DNA of 51,775 nt from Candidatus Proximibacter danicus (GCA_016710885.1 JADJUC010000015.1:1-51775), one strand, 5' to 3'. Shown: positions 44,388 through 51,775, counted from the first letter of the stretch. Notes: generated from the sequence alone by a model not told the origin. Program-made: numbers and translations.

Positions 44388-44396
44388 ACTGTTTTT

Positions 44397-44477
44397 ATAA
44401 CCACGGAGAACACAGAGAACACAGAGAAAAATCTGTTTTTGTCGCTCTCCGTGTTCTCCGTGCCCTCCGTGGTTGAA
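44397..44477 (+). repeat. Palindromic repeat, copy 5 (rapZ-NusG-II gap)
   Basis: ATAACCACGGAGAACACAGAG with a further AACACAGAG unit, GAGAAAAATC centre, and right arm CTCTCCGTGTTCTCCGTG then CCCTCCGTGGTTGAA. The units are 9 bases here instead of 8. It starts 9 bases after rapZ, and the ATG of the next gene follows the final GAA directly. Confidence 0.9.
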
Positions 44478-44866
44478 ATGCGGCCGTCAATAAACCCATG
44501 GCTTCTGCTGCTGCGCCCCGGTGATTGGTTGCTGGTCGGAGTTTCTGCATTGGCGGTGGCGGCTTCTTTTCCGCTGGTCTGGCAGGGGGCGTGGCTGAGA
44601 AGGCGGTTGTTCGGCGCGATGGTGAAATTGTTGCCGAGCTGGATCTGGCCCGAACGCGCACGCTGGAGGTGGCTGGCGCCATCGGCGTCACGGTGATCGC
44701 TGTCGAGCCGGGTCGCGCCCGTGTCGCTGCCGACCCCGGACCGCGCCAGTATTGCGTGCGGCAGGGCTGGCTGCGGCGTCCCGGCGAAATCGCCATCTGC
44801 GCCCCCAACCATGTCAGCCTGCAGATCGCCGGCCGCAGGAGTGGTTTTGACTCCATCGCCTACTGA
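44478..44866 (+). CDS. NusG domain II-containing membrane-anchored protein (one frameshift)
   Basis: About 129 residues after repair. An N-terminal helix (RPGDWLLVGVSALAVAASFPLVW) is followed by a NusG domain II: KAVVRRDGEIVAELDLART, ARVAADPGPRQYCVRQGWL and PGEIAICAPNHVSLQIAG. The frame breaks in the G5 run at 44585-44589; one more G joins WQG to GVAEKAVV. Such proteins are typically encoded beside Gx transporters, as here. Function is unknown, probably envelope-linked. Confidence 0.82.
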
Positions 44867-45425
44867 GCCAGCCACGCAGGCCGCAGGCGCCACGATCGTC
44901 GAGTTGCAGACGACGCCTGAGGACCACCGCATTGCCCAGCTTGCCGCAGCCGCCATCGGGCTGGCGCTGCTCGATGCGGCGATACCGCTGCCCTTGCCGG
45001 GGGTCAAGCCGGGGCTGGCCAACATCGTCACCCTGCTCGTGCTCTATCGTTACGGATTCGGCACGGCCGCATGGGTCACGGGCCTGCGCGTATTTGCCGG
45101 TGGCCTCCTGCTCGGCCATTTTCTCGCGCCGGGATTTTTCCTCAGCCTCGTCGGGGCCAGCTGCAGCCTGCTAGTGCTTGCCGCTGCGTGGCATTTGCCG
45201 CAGCGCTGGTTCGGCCCGGTCAGCCTGTCGGTGCTGGCGGCGTTTGCGCACATCGGTGGCCAGCTGCTGCTGGCGCGGGTCTGGCTGATCCCGCATGATG
45301 GGGTTTTCCTGCTGGCGCCGGTGTTCCTGGCGGCGGCCCTGTTCTTCGGAATCATCAACGGCCTGATTGTCGCGCGGCTTCTCGGCGAGGCGGCGTCAGA
45401 TTCGGTGGAGTTGCAAAATGGCTGA
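44847..45425 (+). CDS. Gx transporter-family membrane protein
   Basis: 192 residues with about five helices: IAQLAAAAIGLALLDAAIPLPLPGVKPGLANI (the family's PGVKxGLAN motif), FGTAAWVTGLRVFAGGLLLG and GFFLSLVGASCSLLVL. Often mislabelled heptaprenyl diphosphate synthase component I; likely a small-molecule transporter subunit. TTG at 44847 has an AGGAG 5 bases upstream and overlaps the NusG-II gene; GTG at 44841 is the alternative. It overlaps ubiX by 8 bases. Confidence 0.78.
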   Translation: MTPSPTEPATQAAGATIVELQTTPEDHRIAQLAAAAIGLALLDAAIPLPLPGVKPGLANIVTLLVLYRYGFGTAAWVTGLRVFAGGLLLGHFLAPGFFLSLVGASCSLLVLAAAWHLPQRWFGPVSLSVLAAFAHIGGQLLLARVWLIPHDGVFLLAPVFLAAALFFGIINGLIVARLLGEAASDSVELQNG

Positions 45426-46038
45426 TACCCCCAAGACCATCTGCCTGGCGTTTACCGGTGCTTCCGGCATGCCTTATGGCGTTCGTTTGCTCGAATGTCT
45501 GCTGGCCGCCGGTTGCCATGTGCAGTTGCTGTACTCGCAGGTCGCCCAGGTTGTGGCGCGGCAGGAGATGGACCTGGCATTGCCGGCGCGGCCAGAAGAG
45601 GCGGCCGAATATTTCCGCAAGACGTATGCCGATTTGCCGGGAACGCTGGAGGTTTACGGCCGCGAGCAGTGGTTTGCGCCAGTCGCCAGCGGCTCCAATC
45701 CGCCGGATGCCATGGTGGTCTGCCCGTGCACCATGGGGACGCTGGCGGCCATCGCCCAGGGGCTGGCCGACAACCTCATTACCCGTGCCGCCGATGTCGC
45801 CCTGAAAGAGCGCCGGCCGCTGGTTCTGGTGCCGCGCGAGACGCCGTTCTCGGCCATTCATCTGGAAAACATGCTGCGCCTGGCGCAAGTCGGTGCTGTC
45901 ATACTGCCGCCCAACCCCGGGTTTTATCATCGGCCGCAAAGCGTTGGCGACATGGTCGATTTCGTTGTCGCACGCATTCTCGATCACCTCGGGGTGTCGC
46001 ATGCGCTGATGAAGCGCTGGGGGGCGGCAGAAGAATGA
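45418..46038 (+). CDS. ubiX: UbiX, flavin prenyltransferase
   Basis: 206 residues. Makes prenylated FMN, the cofactor of UbiD-type decarboxylases in ubiquinone synthesis. FMN-binding motifs: LAFTGASGMPYGVRLL, VCPCTMGTLAAIAQGLADNLI (Ser/Thr region), RRPLVLVPRETPFSAIHLENM and PPNPGFYHRPQSV. No ubiD is in the window. It links with the ubiB and ubiUVT genes by pathway, not operon. Its stop overlaps the next ATG (ATGA). Confidence 0.94.
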   Translation: MADTPKTICLAFTGASGMPYGVRLLECLLAAGCHVQLLYSQVAQVVARQEMDLALPARPEEAAEYFRKTYADLPGTLEVYGREQWFAPVASGSNPPDAMVVCPCTMGTLAAIAQGLADNLITRAADVALKERRPLVLVPRETPFSAIHLENMLRLAQVGAVILPPNPGFYHRPQSVGDMVDFVVARILDHLGVSHALMKRWGAAEE

Positions 46039-46667
46039 GCCTGCTCGATTATTTCAAGGTGGTCCGTGACGTGCCGCAGGAAGAACTCGAAATTCCCCTG
46101 TTTCCGCTCAAGTCGGTGCTTTTCCCCGGCGGCAACCTGGCGCTGAAGGTTTTCGAGAAGCGCTATCTCGACATGTGTGCCGATTGCCTGAAGAACGAAA
46201 AACCTTTCGGCATTTGTCTGATCCTCAAGGGTGAGGAAACTGGCGTACCAGCAACGCCGTATTCGGTCGGTACACTGGCGCATGTGTCCTCCTGGGACAT
46301 GGAGCAATTGGGAATTCTGCAGTTGGGGGTGCGCGGCGGCCGCCGTTTCCGCATCCTCGAAACGCGAACGGAGGCCGATGGCCTGCAACGTGCCCGCGTC
46401 CTCCTGTTGGGGGAGCCAGCGGCGGTGCCGGTGCCCGTCGCGCAGGAAGGGTTGCTGCCCATCCTGCAGAAAGTTGCCGCCGACCTGGGGCCGGAAAAGA
46501 TGCCCTTGCCCCATCCCTGGGACGATGCCGCGTGGGTCGGCTACCGTCTCACCGAGGTGATGCCGGTGCAGTTGCTGGCGAAGCAGAAACTGCTTGAACT
46601 GGACGACGCCGTCTCGCGCCTGGAAATCCTCTTCAAGTATCTCGCGCAGCGCGGGCTGGTGAAATAG
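46035..46667 (+). CDS. LON peptidase substrate-binding domain protein
   Basis: 210 residues, a stand-alone N-terminal domain of Lon: LEIPLFPLKSVLFPGGNLALKVFEKRYLDM, then FGICLILKGEET and GVRGGRRFRILE. No ATPase or protease domain. Such proteins are widespread in betaproteobacteria next to mutY; their role is unproven. It is translationally coupled to ubiX and converges with mutY, 4 bases apart. Confidence 0.88.
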   Translation: MSLLDYFKVVRDVPQEELEIPLFPLKSVLFPGGNLALKVFEKRYLDMCADCLKNEKPFGICLILKGEETGVPATPYSVGTLAHVSSWDMEQLGILQLGVRGGRRFRILETRTEADGLQRARVLLLGEPAAVPVPVAQEGLLPILQKVAADLGPEKMPLPHPWDDAAWVGYRLTEVMPVQLLAKQKLLELDDAVSRLEILFKYLAQRGLVK

Positions 46668-46671
46668 CCGG

Positions 46672-47718
46672 TTATCGCCTCGCCTGAGGCAGCGCCAGCA
46701 GCAATTTGCGGATCGGGGCCGGCAGCGCCGCTGTGCGCAGTTGCGACCGATCCAGCCATAGCAAGCCCCGTGCGCTATCTTCGGCGGTGTGATGGCTGGC
46801 TTTTACGGCGCAGCGAATTGGCCGAAGGGTCAGCCGGAAGTGGGTGAAGGTGTGCTTTAGTTCCGGCAACGCTTCGCTTGCGCCGGGCAACAGACCCAAG
46901 CCGGGGGCGAGCGCTTCCGGCGTTCCTTCAGGCAGCGCCAGCAAACCTCCCCAGATGCCCGTTTCCGGCCGCCGTTCAAGCAGGATGCGCTCGCCGTCGG
47001 TGAATACGGTGACGATGCTTTCGCGTTCCGGCAGCGGCTTGGCCGGCTTCGGTGTCGGCAGCTCGGCCTGTCGCCCGTCGCGCTCGGCGATGCAGAGCCC
47101 GCGCATCGGACAGTTCGCGCAATCCGGTCGGCCGCGTGTGCACAGCGTGGCGCCGAGATCCATGATTCCCTGGGTGTAGCTTTCGATGTTGTCTGCCGGC
47201 AGGAGCGACTCTGCCAGCGCCCATAGCGTGCGCTCGATGGCGGGCTTGCCGGGGAACCCCTCGATGCCAAAAACGCGGGTCAGGACCCGCTTGACGTTGC
47301 CGTCGAGAATGGCGCCACGCTGCCCGAAGGCAAAGGCCGCAATGGCGGCGGCAGTGGAGCGGCCAATACCGGGAAGCTCGGCAATTCGCTCTGCCGATTC
47401 GGGAAAGCTGCCGCCGTGCTCGGCAACGAGGATCTGTGCGCAGCGATGCAGGTTGCGGGCGCGGGCGTAATAGCCGAGGCCGGCCCAGTATTCGAGCACT
47501 TCCGGCGGGGCCGTGGCGGCGAGCGTGGCGATATCCGGAAAGCGCTCGAGAAAACGCAGGTAATAGGGGGTGGCGGTACTCACCTGAGTCTGCTGCAGCA
47601 TGATCTCCGAGAGCCAGATACGGTAGGGGTCGCGTGTCTGCTGCCAGGGCAGGTCGTGGCGGCCGTGCCGGGAGTGCCAGGCGATCAGGCGCGGTGCAAA
47701 GGTGGCGAGGTCATTCAT
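46672..47718 (-). CDS. mutY: A/G-specific adenine glycosylase
   Basis: 348 residues. Removes adenine opposite 8-oxoguanine. Helix-hairpin-helix ELPGIGRSTAAAIAAFAFG with catalytic Asp in ILDGNVKRVLTR, E in SEIMLQQTQV, and a 4Fe-4S loop CTRGRPDCANCPMRGLC (C-x6-C-x2-C-x5-C). A C-terminal NUDIX-like domain (LERRPETGIWGGLLALPEG) follows. The start at 47718 (MNDLATFAPRLIAWH) is the family start; the longer open frame to 47961 runs across the divergent flavin reductase gene. Confidence 0.95.
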   Translation of the reverse strand: MNDLATFAPRLIAWHSRHGRHDLPWQQTRDPYRIWLSEIMLQQTQVSTATPYYLRFLERFPDIATLAATAPPEVLEYWAGLGYYARARNLHRCAQILVAEHGGSFPESAERIAELPGIGRSTAAAIAAFAFGQRGAILDGNVKRVLTRVFGIEGFPGKPAIERTLWALAESLLPADNIESYTQGIMDLGATLCTRGRPDCANCPMRGLCIAERDGRQAELPTPKPAKPLPERESIVTVFTDGERILLERRPETGIWGGLLALPEGTPEALAPGLGLLPGASEALPELKHTFTHFRLTLRPIRCAVKASHHTAEDSARGLLWLDRSQLRTAALPAPIRKLLLALPQARR

Positions 47719-47792
47719 GCGGAGGTCGACAGGGGGTGGCTGGTACGGGGATAATCCCGCCCTTGCCTTTGATGCTATCACGCCCCTTTGCC

Positions 47793-48371
47793 ATGAGCGC
47801 CAATCCCGCCCGCAGCCTTGAACAGAACCACTTGCCCTGCCCTTCCTGCGACGAAGGCGTGGCGGTGGAGGGCGTGCCGGCCAAGGTTTTCGACTGCAGG
47901 GAGTTTCGCGCGGCGCTTGGCAGTTTTGCCACGGGCATCGCCGTGGTAACGGCCTGCGCACCCGATGGCAGTTTCGTCGGGCTGACCGTCAATTCCTTCA
48001 ACTCGGTATCGCTGGAGCCGCCGCTGGTGCTGTGGAGCCTCGATCTCGGCTCTCCCAGCCTGGAAGCGTTCAGCGCGGCCAGCCATTACGCGGTGAATAT
48101 TCTGGCGGCCGATCAAGGCGAGCTCTCGCAACGCTTTGCTACCCGCCTCGATGACAAATTCGGCGACCTGGAAATCTGTGCCGGTGCTGGCGGCGTGCCG
48201 CTGCTTCACGGCTGCTGCGCCTGGTTCGAATGTGCCAACGAGGTGCAGTACCCCGGCGGTGATCACCGCATCTTCGTCGGCCGGGTCGAGCGCTTCACCA
48301 GCGACCTGGCGCGCGCACCGCTGGTCTACCACGGTGGCCGCTATCGCCAGCTTGCCCGCGATGAAGGTTGA
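47793..48371 (+). CDS. Flavin reductase-domain protein
   Basis: 192 residues. The FMN-binding split-barrel starts FDCREFRAALGSFATGIAVVTA, continues GLTVNSFNSVSLEPPLVLWSLD and ends IFVGRVERFTSDLARAPLVYHGGRY. A 35-residue N-terminal extension contains CPSC. These proteins supply reduced flavin to two-component monooxygenases, but no partner is adjacent. An ATG at 47772 would add seven residues; neither start has a clear ribosome site. Confidence 0.87.
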   Translation: MSANPARSLEQNHLPCPSCDEGVAVEGVPAKVFDCREFRAALGSFATGIAVVTACAPDGSFVGLTVNSFNSVSLEPPLVLWSLDLGSPSLEAFSAASHYAVNILAADQGELSQRFATRLDDKFGDLEICAGAGGVPLLHGCCAWFECANEVQYPGGDHRIFVGRVERFTSDLARAPLVYHGGRYRQLARDEG

Positions 48372-48566
48372 ACGCCGGCCTGTCAGGGCTTATTGATCCG
48401 GCCAGGTTAAGTTTGAACTTAGGATGCTGATCGAGGGCCAGCACGTAGTCGTGGCGGGCAGCGGTGCGGGTTTCGGTGATTCCCATGGCAAATTCCAGGA
48501 ATGGCGTTGGCCTCACCAGTATAGCGAGACGCGCACTGGTTCAGCGCAAACACACGCTGCCCGCGG

Positions 48567-49568
48567 CTACTCCGCCCTGGCGTCGAAGAGATATTCGCCG
48601 CCGGCCTCATGCCCGGCGGAGACGACTGCCCCGTACTGCGGCTGTTGCGGATAGTCGTCGCTGACACCCTTGCGCACAGTGCGATAAACCTCGAAGCCGG
48701 GCTGCGTGCCGCTGACTTTATCCAGCGTGCGCAGCAGGTGCCAGGCAAAGATCGAATGCCCTTCTTTCCCTTCGTCGAGACCGGCTCTTCGCCACCGGAC
48801 GAGAGGACGACGACGCTGCGCTTGCGCAGCCTGCCACCCGCCCTCTCCAGCAGACAACGATTTTTCGCGCGCCAGCGTGCCGGAGAAACAGCTATCGGAC
48901 ACCAGCAGCAGTTGACGCGCTGGAATCGCGCCCAGCAGCCTGGAGATATCCGTATTCGAAATCCATTGCGCCGCAGTCTTGACCGAACCGTCAGCGGGGA
49001 TCCAGTAGCCCATCCCCGTATCGTCCATCAGATAACCGTGGCCCGCGTAATACACAAAAACACTGTCCGTTACCTCGGTCTCTTTGGCTACTGCGACAAC
49101 CGCCCTGACTAAATCAGATTTTCCGACATCCTTGATTACACGCACCTCAAACCCGAGCTTGTCGCGCAGCGCGACAGCGATCTGATCGACATCGCGCGCC
49201 GGCGTCTCCAGCGACGGGATCGGGTGTTGATAGCGGTTGTTTCCTATCAGCAAGGCGATGCGGCGCCCGGTCGGATTTGCTGCCACCGTTTCCGGAACGC
49301 CACCAGCCACGGGCTTTGGCAAACATGCCGACAAATCTGCACCGGCCGCCGTACATTCGTCGACATCAACGACTTTCGGACTGCGTCGCAACTCCTCCAG
49401 GGCTTCGCGATACAGCAGTGTGCGCGCCTGGTGACGCTGCATCTCAACTGCCTGCATCTGAGCCCGCCCGGGAATGCCGCCGGCAAACGGTGGCGGCCGA
49501 AAGCCCTGCGCGCAAGCCACGGCCGGCATCAGAAGCATCAGGAACAGCAACAGAAATCTGGCAATCAT
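48567..49568 (-). CDS. Exported caspase-like protein (peptidase C14), with a misread segment
   Basis: 333 residues with a signal peptide ending ACA before QG. The caspase-hemoglobinase fold shows ALLIGNNRYQ, VFVYYAGHGYLM (catalytic His) and LLLVSDSCFSGTLA (catalytic Cys). The stretch after SLSA reads as nonsense in the open frame. Another frame between about 48860 and 48775 gives ERAGGRLRKRSVVVLSSGGEE, the expected caspase strand, before returning to DEGKEGHSIFAW. A +1 and a -1 error that cancel explain this. Its ATG overlaps the stop of the lipoprotein gene upstream. Confidence 0.85.
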   Translation of the reverse strand: MIARFLLLFLMLLMPAVACAQGFRPPPFAGGIPGRAQMQAVEMQRHQARTLLYREALEELRRSPKVVDVDECTAAGADLSACLPKPVAGGVPETVAANPTGRRIALLIGNNRYQHPIPSLETPARDVDQIAVALRDKLGFEVRVIKDVGKSDLVRAVVAVAKETEVTDSVFVYYAGHGYLMDDTGMGYWIPADGSVKTAAQWISNTDISRLLGAIPARQLLLVSDSCFSGTLAREKSLSAGEGGWQAAQAQRRRPLVRWRRAGLDEGKEGHSIFAWHLLRTLDKVSGTQPGFEVYRTVRKGVSDDYPQQPQYGAVVSAGHEAGGEYLFDARAE

Positions 49569-50416
49569 CTTGTTCTCTCCAACAGTTCCAGCGCACCGCG
49601 CAAGCGTTCCCGCCAGTCTTTTTCCCAACAGCAATCGTGGTCGTAGTCATCGACGAGCACCAGCTTGCCACCGTGCTTGGCAACGTATCTGGCAACGATG
49701 TCACCGGGCACCACCCGGTCATCCGCACCCGCAAAATGAACGGCAGCAACCGGTATCCTTGCAGCATTCTCCAGTAACGGGTCGAGTGAGCCGACAAGCG
49801 GTGACAGATCCTGTACGGCAACCCAGTCCGAAAGAGCAAGAGGAGCGGCTATCGTGATCAGTTCCGCGACATCGCTGCGTCGCGACGCCAGTAACGCGGC
49901 AATGACCCCTCCCCCGGAATAGCCGACCAGACGTATCCGGCCCAACCCCGCAAGTGTTTTCAACTGCGACACCGCTGCGTTCATTGCGTCAAGCACTTCC
50001 GGCGAAAACCTGCGCTCCGCCCAGTAGATCACCGGGCAGTCTGAACGCATCCGATCATCAAGATACTGACAGGGACGCCCGAGATAGGCCACTACAGCAG
50101 CACCATCGGTTTGCGCCAGGAGCAAAGGCAATGACTTGGCGGGAGTCGGGTCTCGCGGTGGCTGAAACGGATTGACCCAGGGCGCGCCATCTCCCTCGAT
50201 ATAGATCGACAAGGTGTCGCCCGCACCGTTTCGTCGCAGCAGCGAATAGAGATTCAGCCCGGAAACATGAATCGTTGCCGAGTCAAAACCGGAACGAGCG
50301 GCCCACTGCCCGGTTCTTTCGCGCCCTCCACCCGGGTCGCCGCTGCTTGATGCGCATGCCGATAGCAGCACAATGAAAAAAGCCGCGCACAAGTACGCGG
50401 CTTTCCGCTGTTTCAC
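49565..50416 (-). CDS. Lipoprotein alpha/beta hydrolase
   Basis: 283 residues. Signal with lipobox LLSAC (Cys about residue 20), so lipid-anchored. Hydrolase fold: LSIYIEGDGAPWVNP, AVVAYLGRPCQY, nucleophile elbow LVGYSGGGVIAALLA, VHFAGADDRVVPGDI (Asp) and DYDHDCCWEKDW (His). It resembles VirJ/AcvB-like or small esterase lipoproteins; substrate unknown. The GTG start at 50416 with GAGGGA upstream is preferred: the apparent 656-residue fusion with the autotransporter arises only from a frameshift in that gene. Confidence 0.82.
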   Translation of the reverse strand: MKQRKAAYLCAAFFIVLLSACASSSGDPGGGRERTGQWAARSGFDSATIHVSGLNLYSLLRRNGAGDTLSIYIEGDGAPWVNPFQPPRDPTPAKSLPLLLAQTDGAAVVAYLGRPCQYLDDRMRSDCPVIYWAERRFSPEVLDAMNAAVSQLKTLAGLGRIRLVGYSGGGVIAALLASRRSDVAELITIAAPLALSDWVAVQDLSPLVGSLDPLLENAARIPVAAVHFAGADDRVVPGDIVARYVAKHGGKLVLVDDYDHDCCWEKDWRERLRGALELLERTR

Positions 50417-50426
50417 AGCGCTTCCC

Positions 50427-51535
50427 TCAGAATCGGAAATTGATGTTTGCGACAAGGCTATGATTGGTCTGATGGTTGCGCCCAACTTCCTGATTGAAGG
50501 CAACACCTCCGGAAACTCCCTTGGCCAGGGAGAAATAATTGACCCCCAGTCCGAACAGCCAGGCATCCCGGCCGACCGGGTCGTCGGGATTTCAAATTGA
50601 GTGGTATCGCGATGGATATCGGAGGTGTAGGCCAGTGCAGCAAAGGGCATGAAGCCATTCAACCAGTAGCCCGCCTGCATGCCAAGCCGCAATTGACCGA
50701 CCGTATTTTTGGCGTCGGTACCAGTGAATTTGGCCCCTGTCGCCGAATTCTTGATGTCGCCGTAATCCTCAACACCATGCAGATAGCTCAACTTCCCCGT
50801 CAGCTGGATGTTGTCAAACCACCGGTTATATGAAAGGTTTGCGGCACCAAACCAGCGATCCGCATCTGCTTCGGTATTCGAATTGGTGTCGAATTTTCCC
50901 TGGCCCATGCCAATACTGGCGTCGAGCGACAACTCCTTGCTCAACTGGATCCCCAGGTAGGGGGCAATCACATACCCGGTGGTGTCCGTCCGGTTCTTGG
51001 TGTTGCCGGGATTCATGTTTTGCCCCGAGCCATTTGCATTGTCGAAGGCTCCCGAAACCCCGACCACCATTGTCGGCGAAAGGCTGTAGTCGACACCGAC
51101 AACGGTCGTCAACACATCGGCATCGGACTTTGTCTTGAAGCCATTGGCTGCCGTATAGCTCTGGTGCGTGTCGTTCTGGTTGATGTTGCCCCACACGTTC
51201 CACTTGCCGGCACCATTGCCAGCGGCCATGCCCTTGCGGTCAAGGCTTGCGGTGACAACGGGGCCGTTTGACGACAGGCGCGACGAAAGCGCGCCGGAAA
51301 TCGCCATCGCCTGATTGAAGGATGTCGCGTTTATCTGCACGCGCGACGAGCCAGGACTGCCGGCGAAACACTCGGGGTGATTGGAAACGATATCGCTGGC
51401 GTTGCTTGAAAAACCCAACGAAACATAACTCTCGTAACTGCTCAAGGCGGAATCGCAGGGCGTTGCCCAGACTCCAGCACTGGCCAGCGAAATACCGGCA
51501 GCAACACCGGCGCGCAGCATTTGTTTAAGCTTCAT
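50427..51535 (-). CDS. Autotransporter beta-barrel protein with a very short passenger (one frameshift)
   Basis: About 369 residues after repair. Signal peptide (1-25, ending WA before TPC). A passenger of only about 45 residues with two Cys is followed by the linker helix (NATSFNQAMAISGALSSRL) and a 12-stranded-type beta-domain (TTVVGVDYSLSPTMVVGVSG, IAPYLGIQLSKELSLDASIG, LRLGMQAGYWLNGFMPFA). The frame breaks at about 50570; one extra C in ATCCCGACGACC gives DPVGRDAWLFGLGVNYF and the classic ending NINFRF. The barrel would sit in the outer membrane. Confidence 0.85.
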
Positions 51536-51774
51536 TTTTTCCCCCTGTCGTCATGTTCCGGATTACGGTCTGCCGGGTCGGCCTGCCCGCGCAGTTCTGC
51601 GTAATTTTTCTCCACCGATTCCAGCGTACCACCGGCCGGCATGGAGCGCATGCGGATCATGCCGGCCTTGACGTTGCCATCGGGACCAGGGGTTTTCGAG
51701 AGTTGTTTCACCAGGATCGGCGGCAGCGTCTTGACCTCGGGTTGCAGCCCACCCTTTAGCGCCGCACTGGCGCA
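51532..51774 (-). CDS. Partial gene, C-terminal 80 residues of an unknown protein
   Basis: Open frame running off the right edge, reading KGGLQPEVKTLPPILVKQLS, then GNVKAGMIRMRSMPAGGTLE and SVEKNYAELRGQADPADRNP. It ends DDRGKK with a TGA overlapping the autotransporter ATG, which argues that it is real and translationally coupled to it. I do not recognise the family. Confidence 0.55.
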   Translation of the reverse strand, partial: CASAALKGGLQPEVKTLPPILVKQLSKTPGPDGNVKAGMIRMRSMPAGGTLESVEKNYAELRGQADPADRNPEHDDRGKK

Positions 51775-51775
51775 C

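Noticed and set aside
9656..44477. The palindromic repeats as a CRISPR array or intrinsic terminators
   Set aside because: They are single dispersed palindromes, not spaced direct repeats, and no cas genes are present. They lack a T-run and lie inside operons before start codons, so simple termination is unlikely.
46672..47961. MutY with an 81-residue N-terminal extension
   Set aside because: The extension is antisense to the flavin reductase gene and has shadow composition; the family start is at 47718.
48372..48566. A small gene between flavin reductase and caspase
   Set aside because: Short frames exist on both strands, but none has a ribosome site or recognisable motif; I see nothing supportable in these 195 bases.
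49565..51535. A 656-residue open frame joining autotransporter and hydrolase
   Set aside because: The join lies past a frameshift. In the other frame the barrel ends with the classic NINFRF and a stop at 50427, and the hydrolase has its own GTG, ribosome site and lipobox.

Overview
The window is about 52 kb of high-GC, densely packed DNA from a betaproteobacterium. Gene content (anaerobic ubiquinone genes ubiU-ubiV-ubiT, a class I polyhydroxyalkanoate synthase, a complete leucine/isovalerate 'liu' cluster, RapZ, UbiX) and protein style fit Rhodocyclales, such as a Dechloromonas/Azonexus relative. The genus is inference from memory of these families, not a database result. I see no rRNA, tRNA, CRISPR array, insertion sequence or prophage.

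Layout. 1-5.3 kb: a partial Na+/solute symporter, a badly frameshifted beta-ketoacyl-ACP synthase III, ubiB, a small hypothetical gene and argS. 5.3-8.4 kb: a SPOR protein, dsbA, a short-chain dehydrogenase and a REC-HATPase signalling protein. 8.5-11.1 kb: an O2-independent ubiquinone operon ubiU-ubiV-ubiT behind a textbook-spaced FNR-type promoter. 11.1-17.5 kb, minus strand: a broken hypothetical gene, an HNH protein, an alpha/beta hydrolase, a phosphodiesterase, phaC and a metallo-hydrolase. 17.5-33 kb, plus strand: liuR and the liu cluster (thioesterase, liuA, a GNAT-carbonic anhydrase fusion, thiolase, EamA, a second acyl-CoA dehydrogenase, liuB, liuC, liuD, an embedded antitoxin-Doc pair, liuE, two DUF1289 genes, a metallo-hydrolase). 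33-35.8 kb: small envelope and hypothetical genes. 35.8-39.3 kb: a phosphonate-type ABC transporter behind a structured leader. 39.3-42.2 kb, minus: two periplasmic binding proteins plus a diguanylate cyclase in one overlapping operon. 42.3-48.4 kb: amidohydrolase, rapZ, NusG-II/Gx transporter pair, ubiX, LON-domain protein, mutY, flavin reductase. 48.5 kb-end, minus: an overlapping envelope operon (partial gene, autotransporter, lipoprotein hydrolase, exported caspase-like protein).

The main biological logic is leucine catabolism: isovaleryl-CoA goes through methylcrotonyl-CoA carboxylation, hydration and HMG-CoA cleavage to acetyl-CoA and acetoacetate. The in-operon carbonic anhydrase may supply bicarbonate for the carboxylase, and the products could feed PHA synthesis by the nearby phaC. 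The ubiUVT operon points to respiration with quinone synthesis under low oxygen.

The strongest unexplained signal is a family of five long palindromic repeats built from an ACAGAG-type unit (one copy uses ACCAAG). Each fills the gap between two same-strand genes, in the same orientation, and ends at the ribosome-binding site or start codon of the downstream gene.

Caution: at least ten genes, including argS, carry single-base frameshifts that are trivially repaired by one indel. I read these as sequencing or assembly errors, worst at 1-1.5 kb, not as biology.
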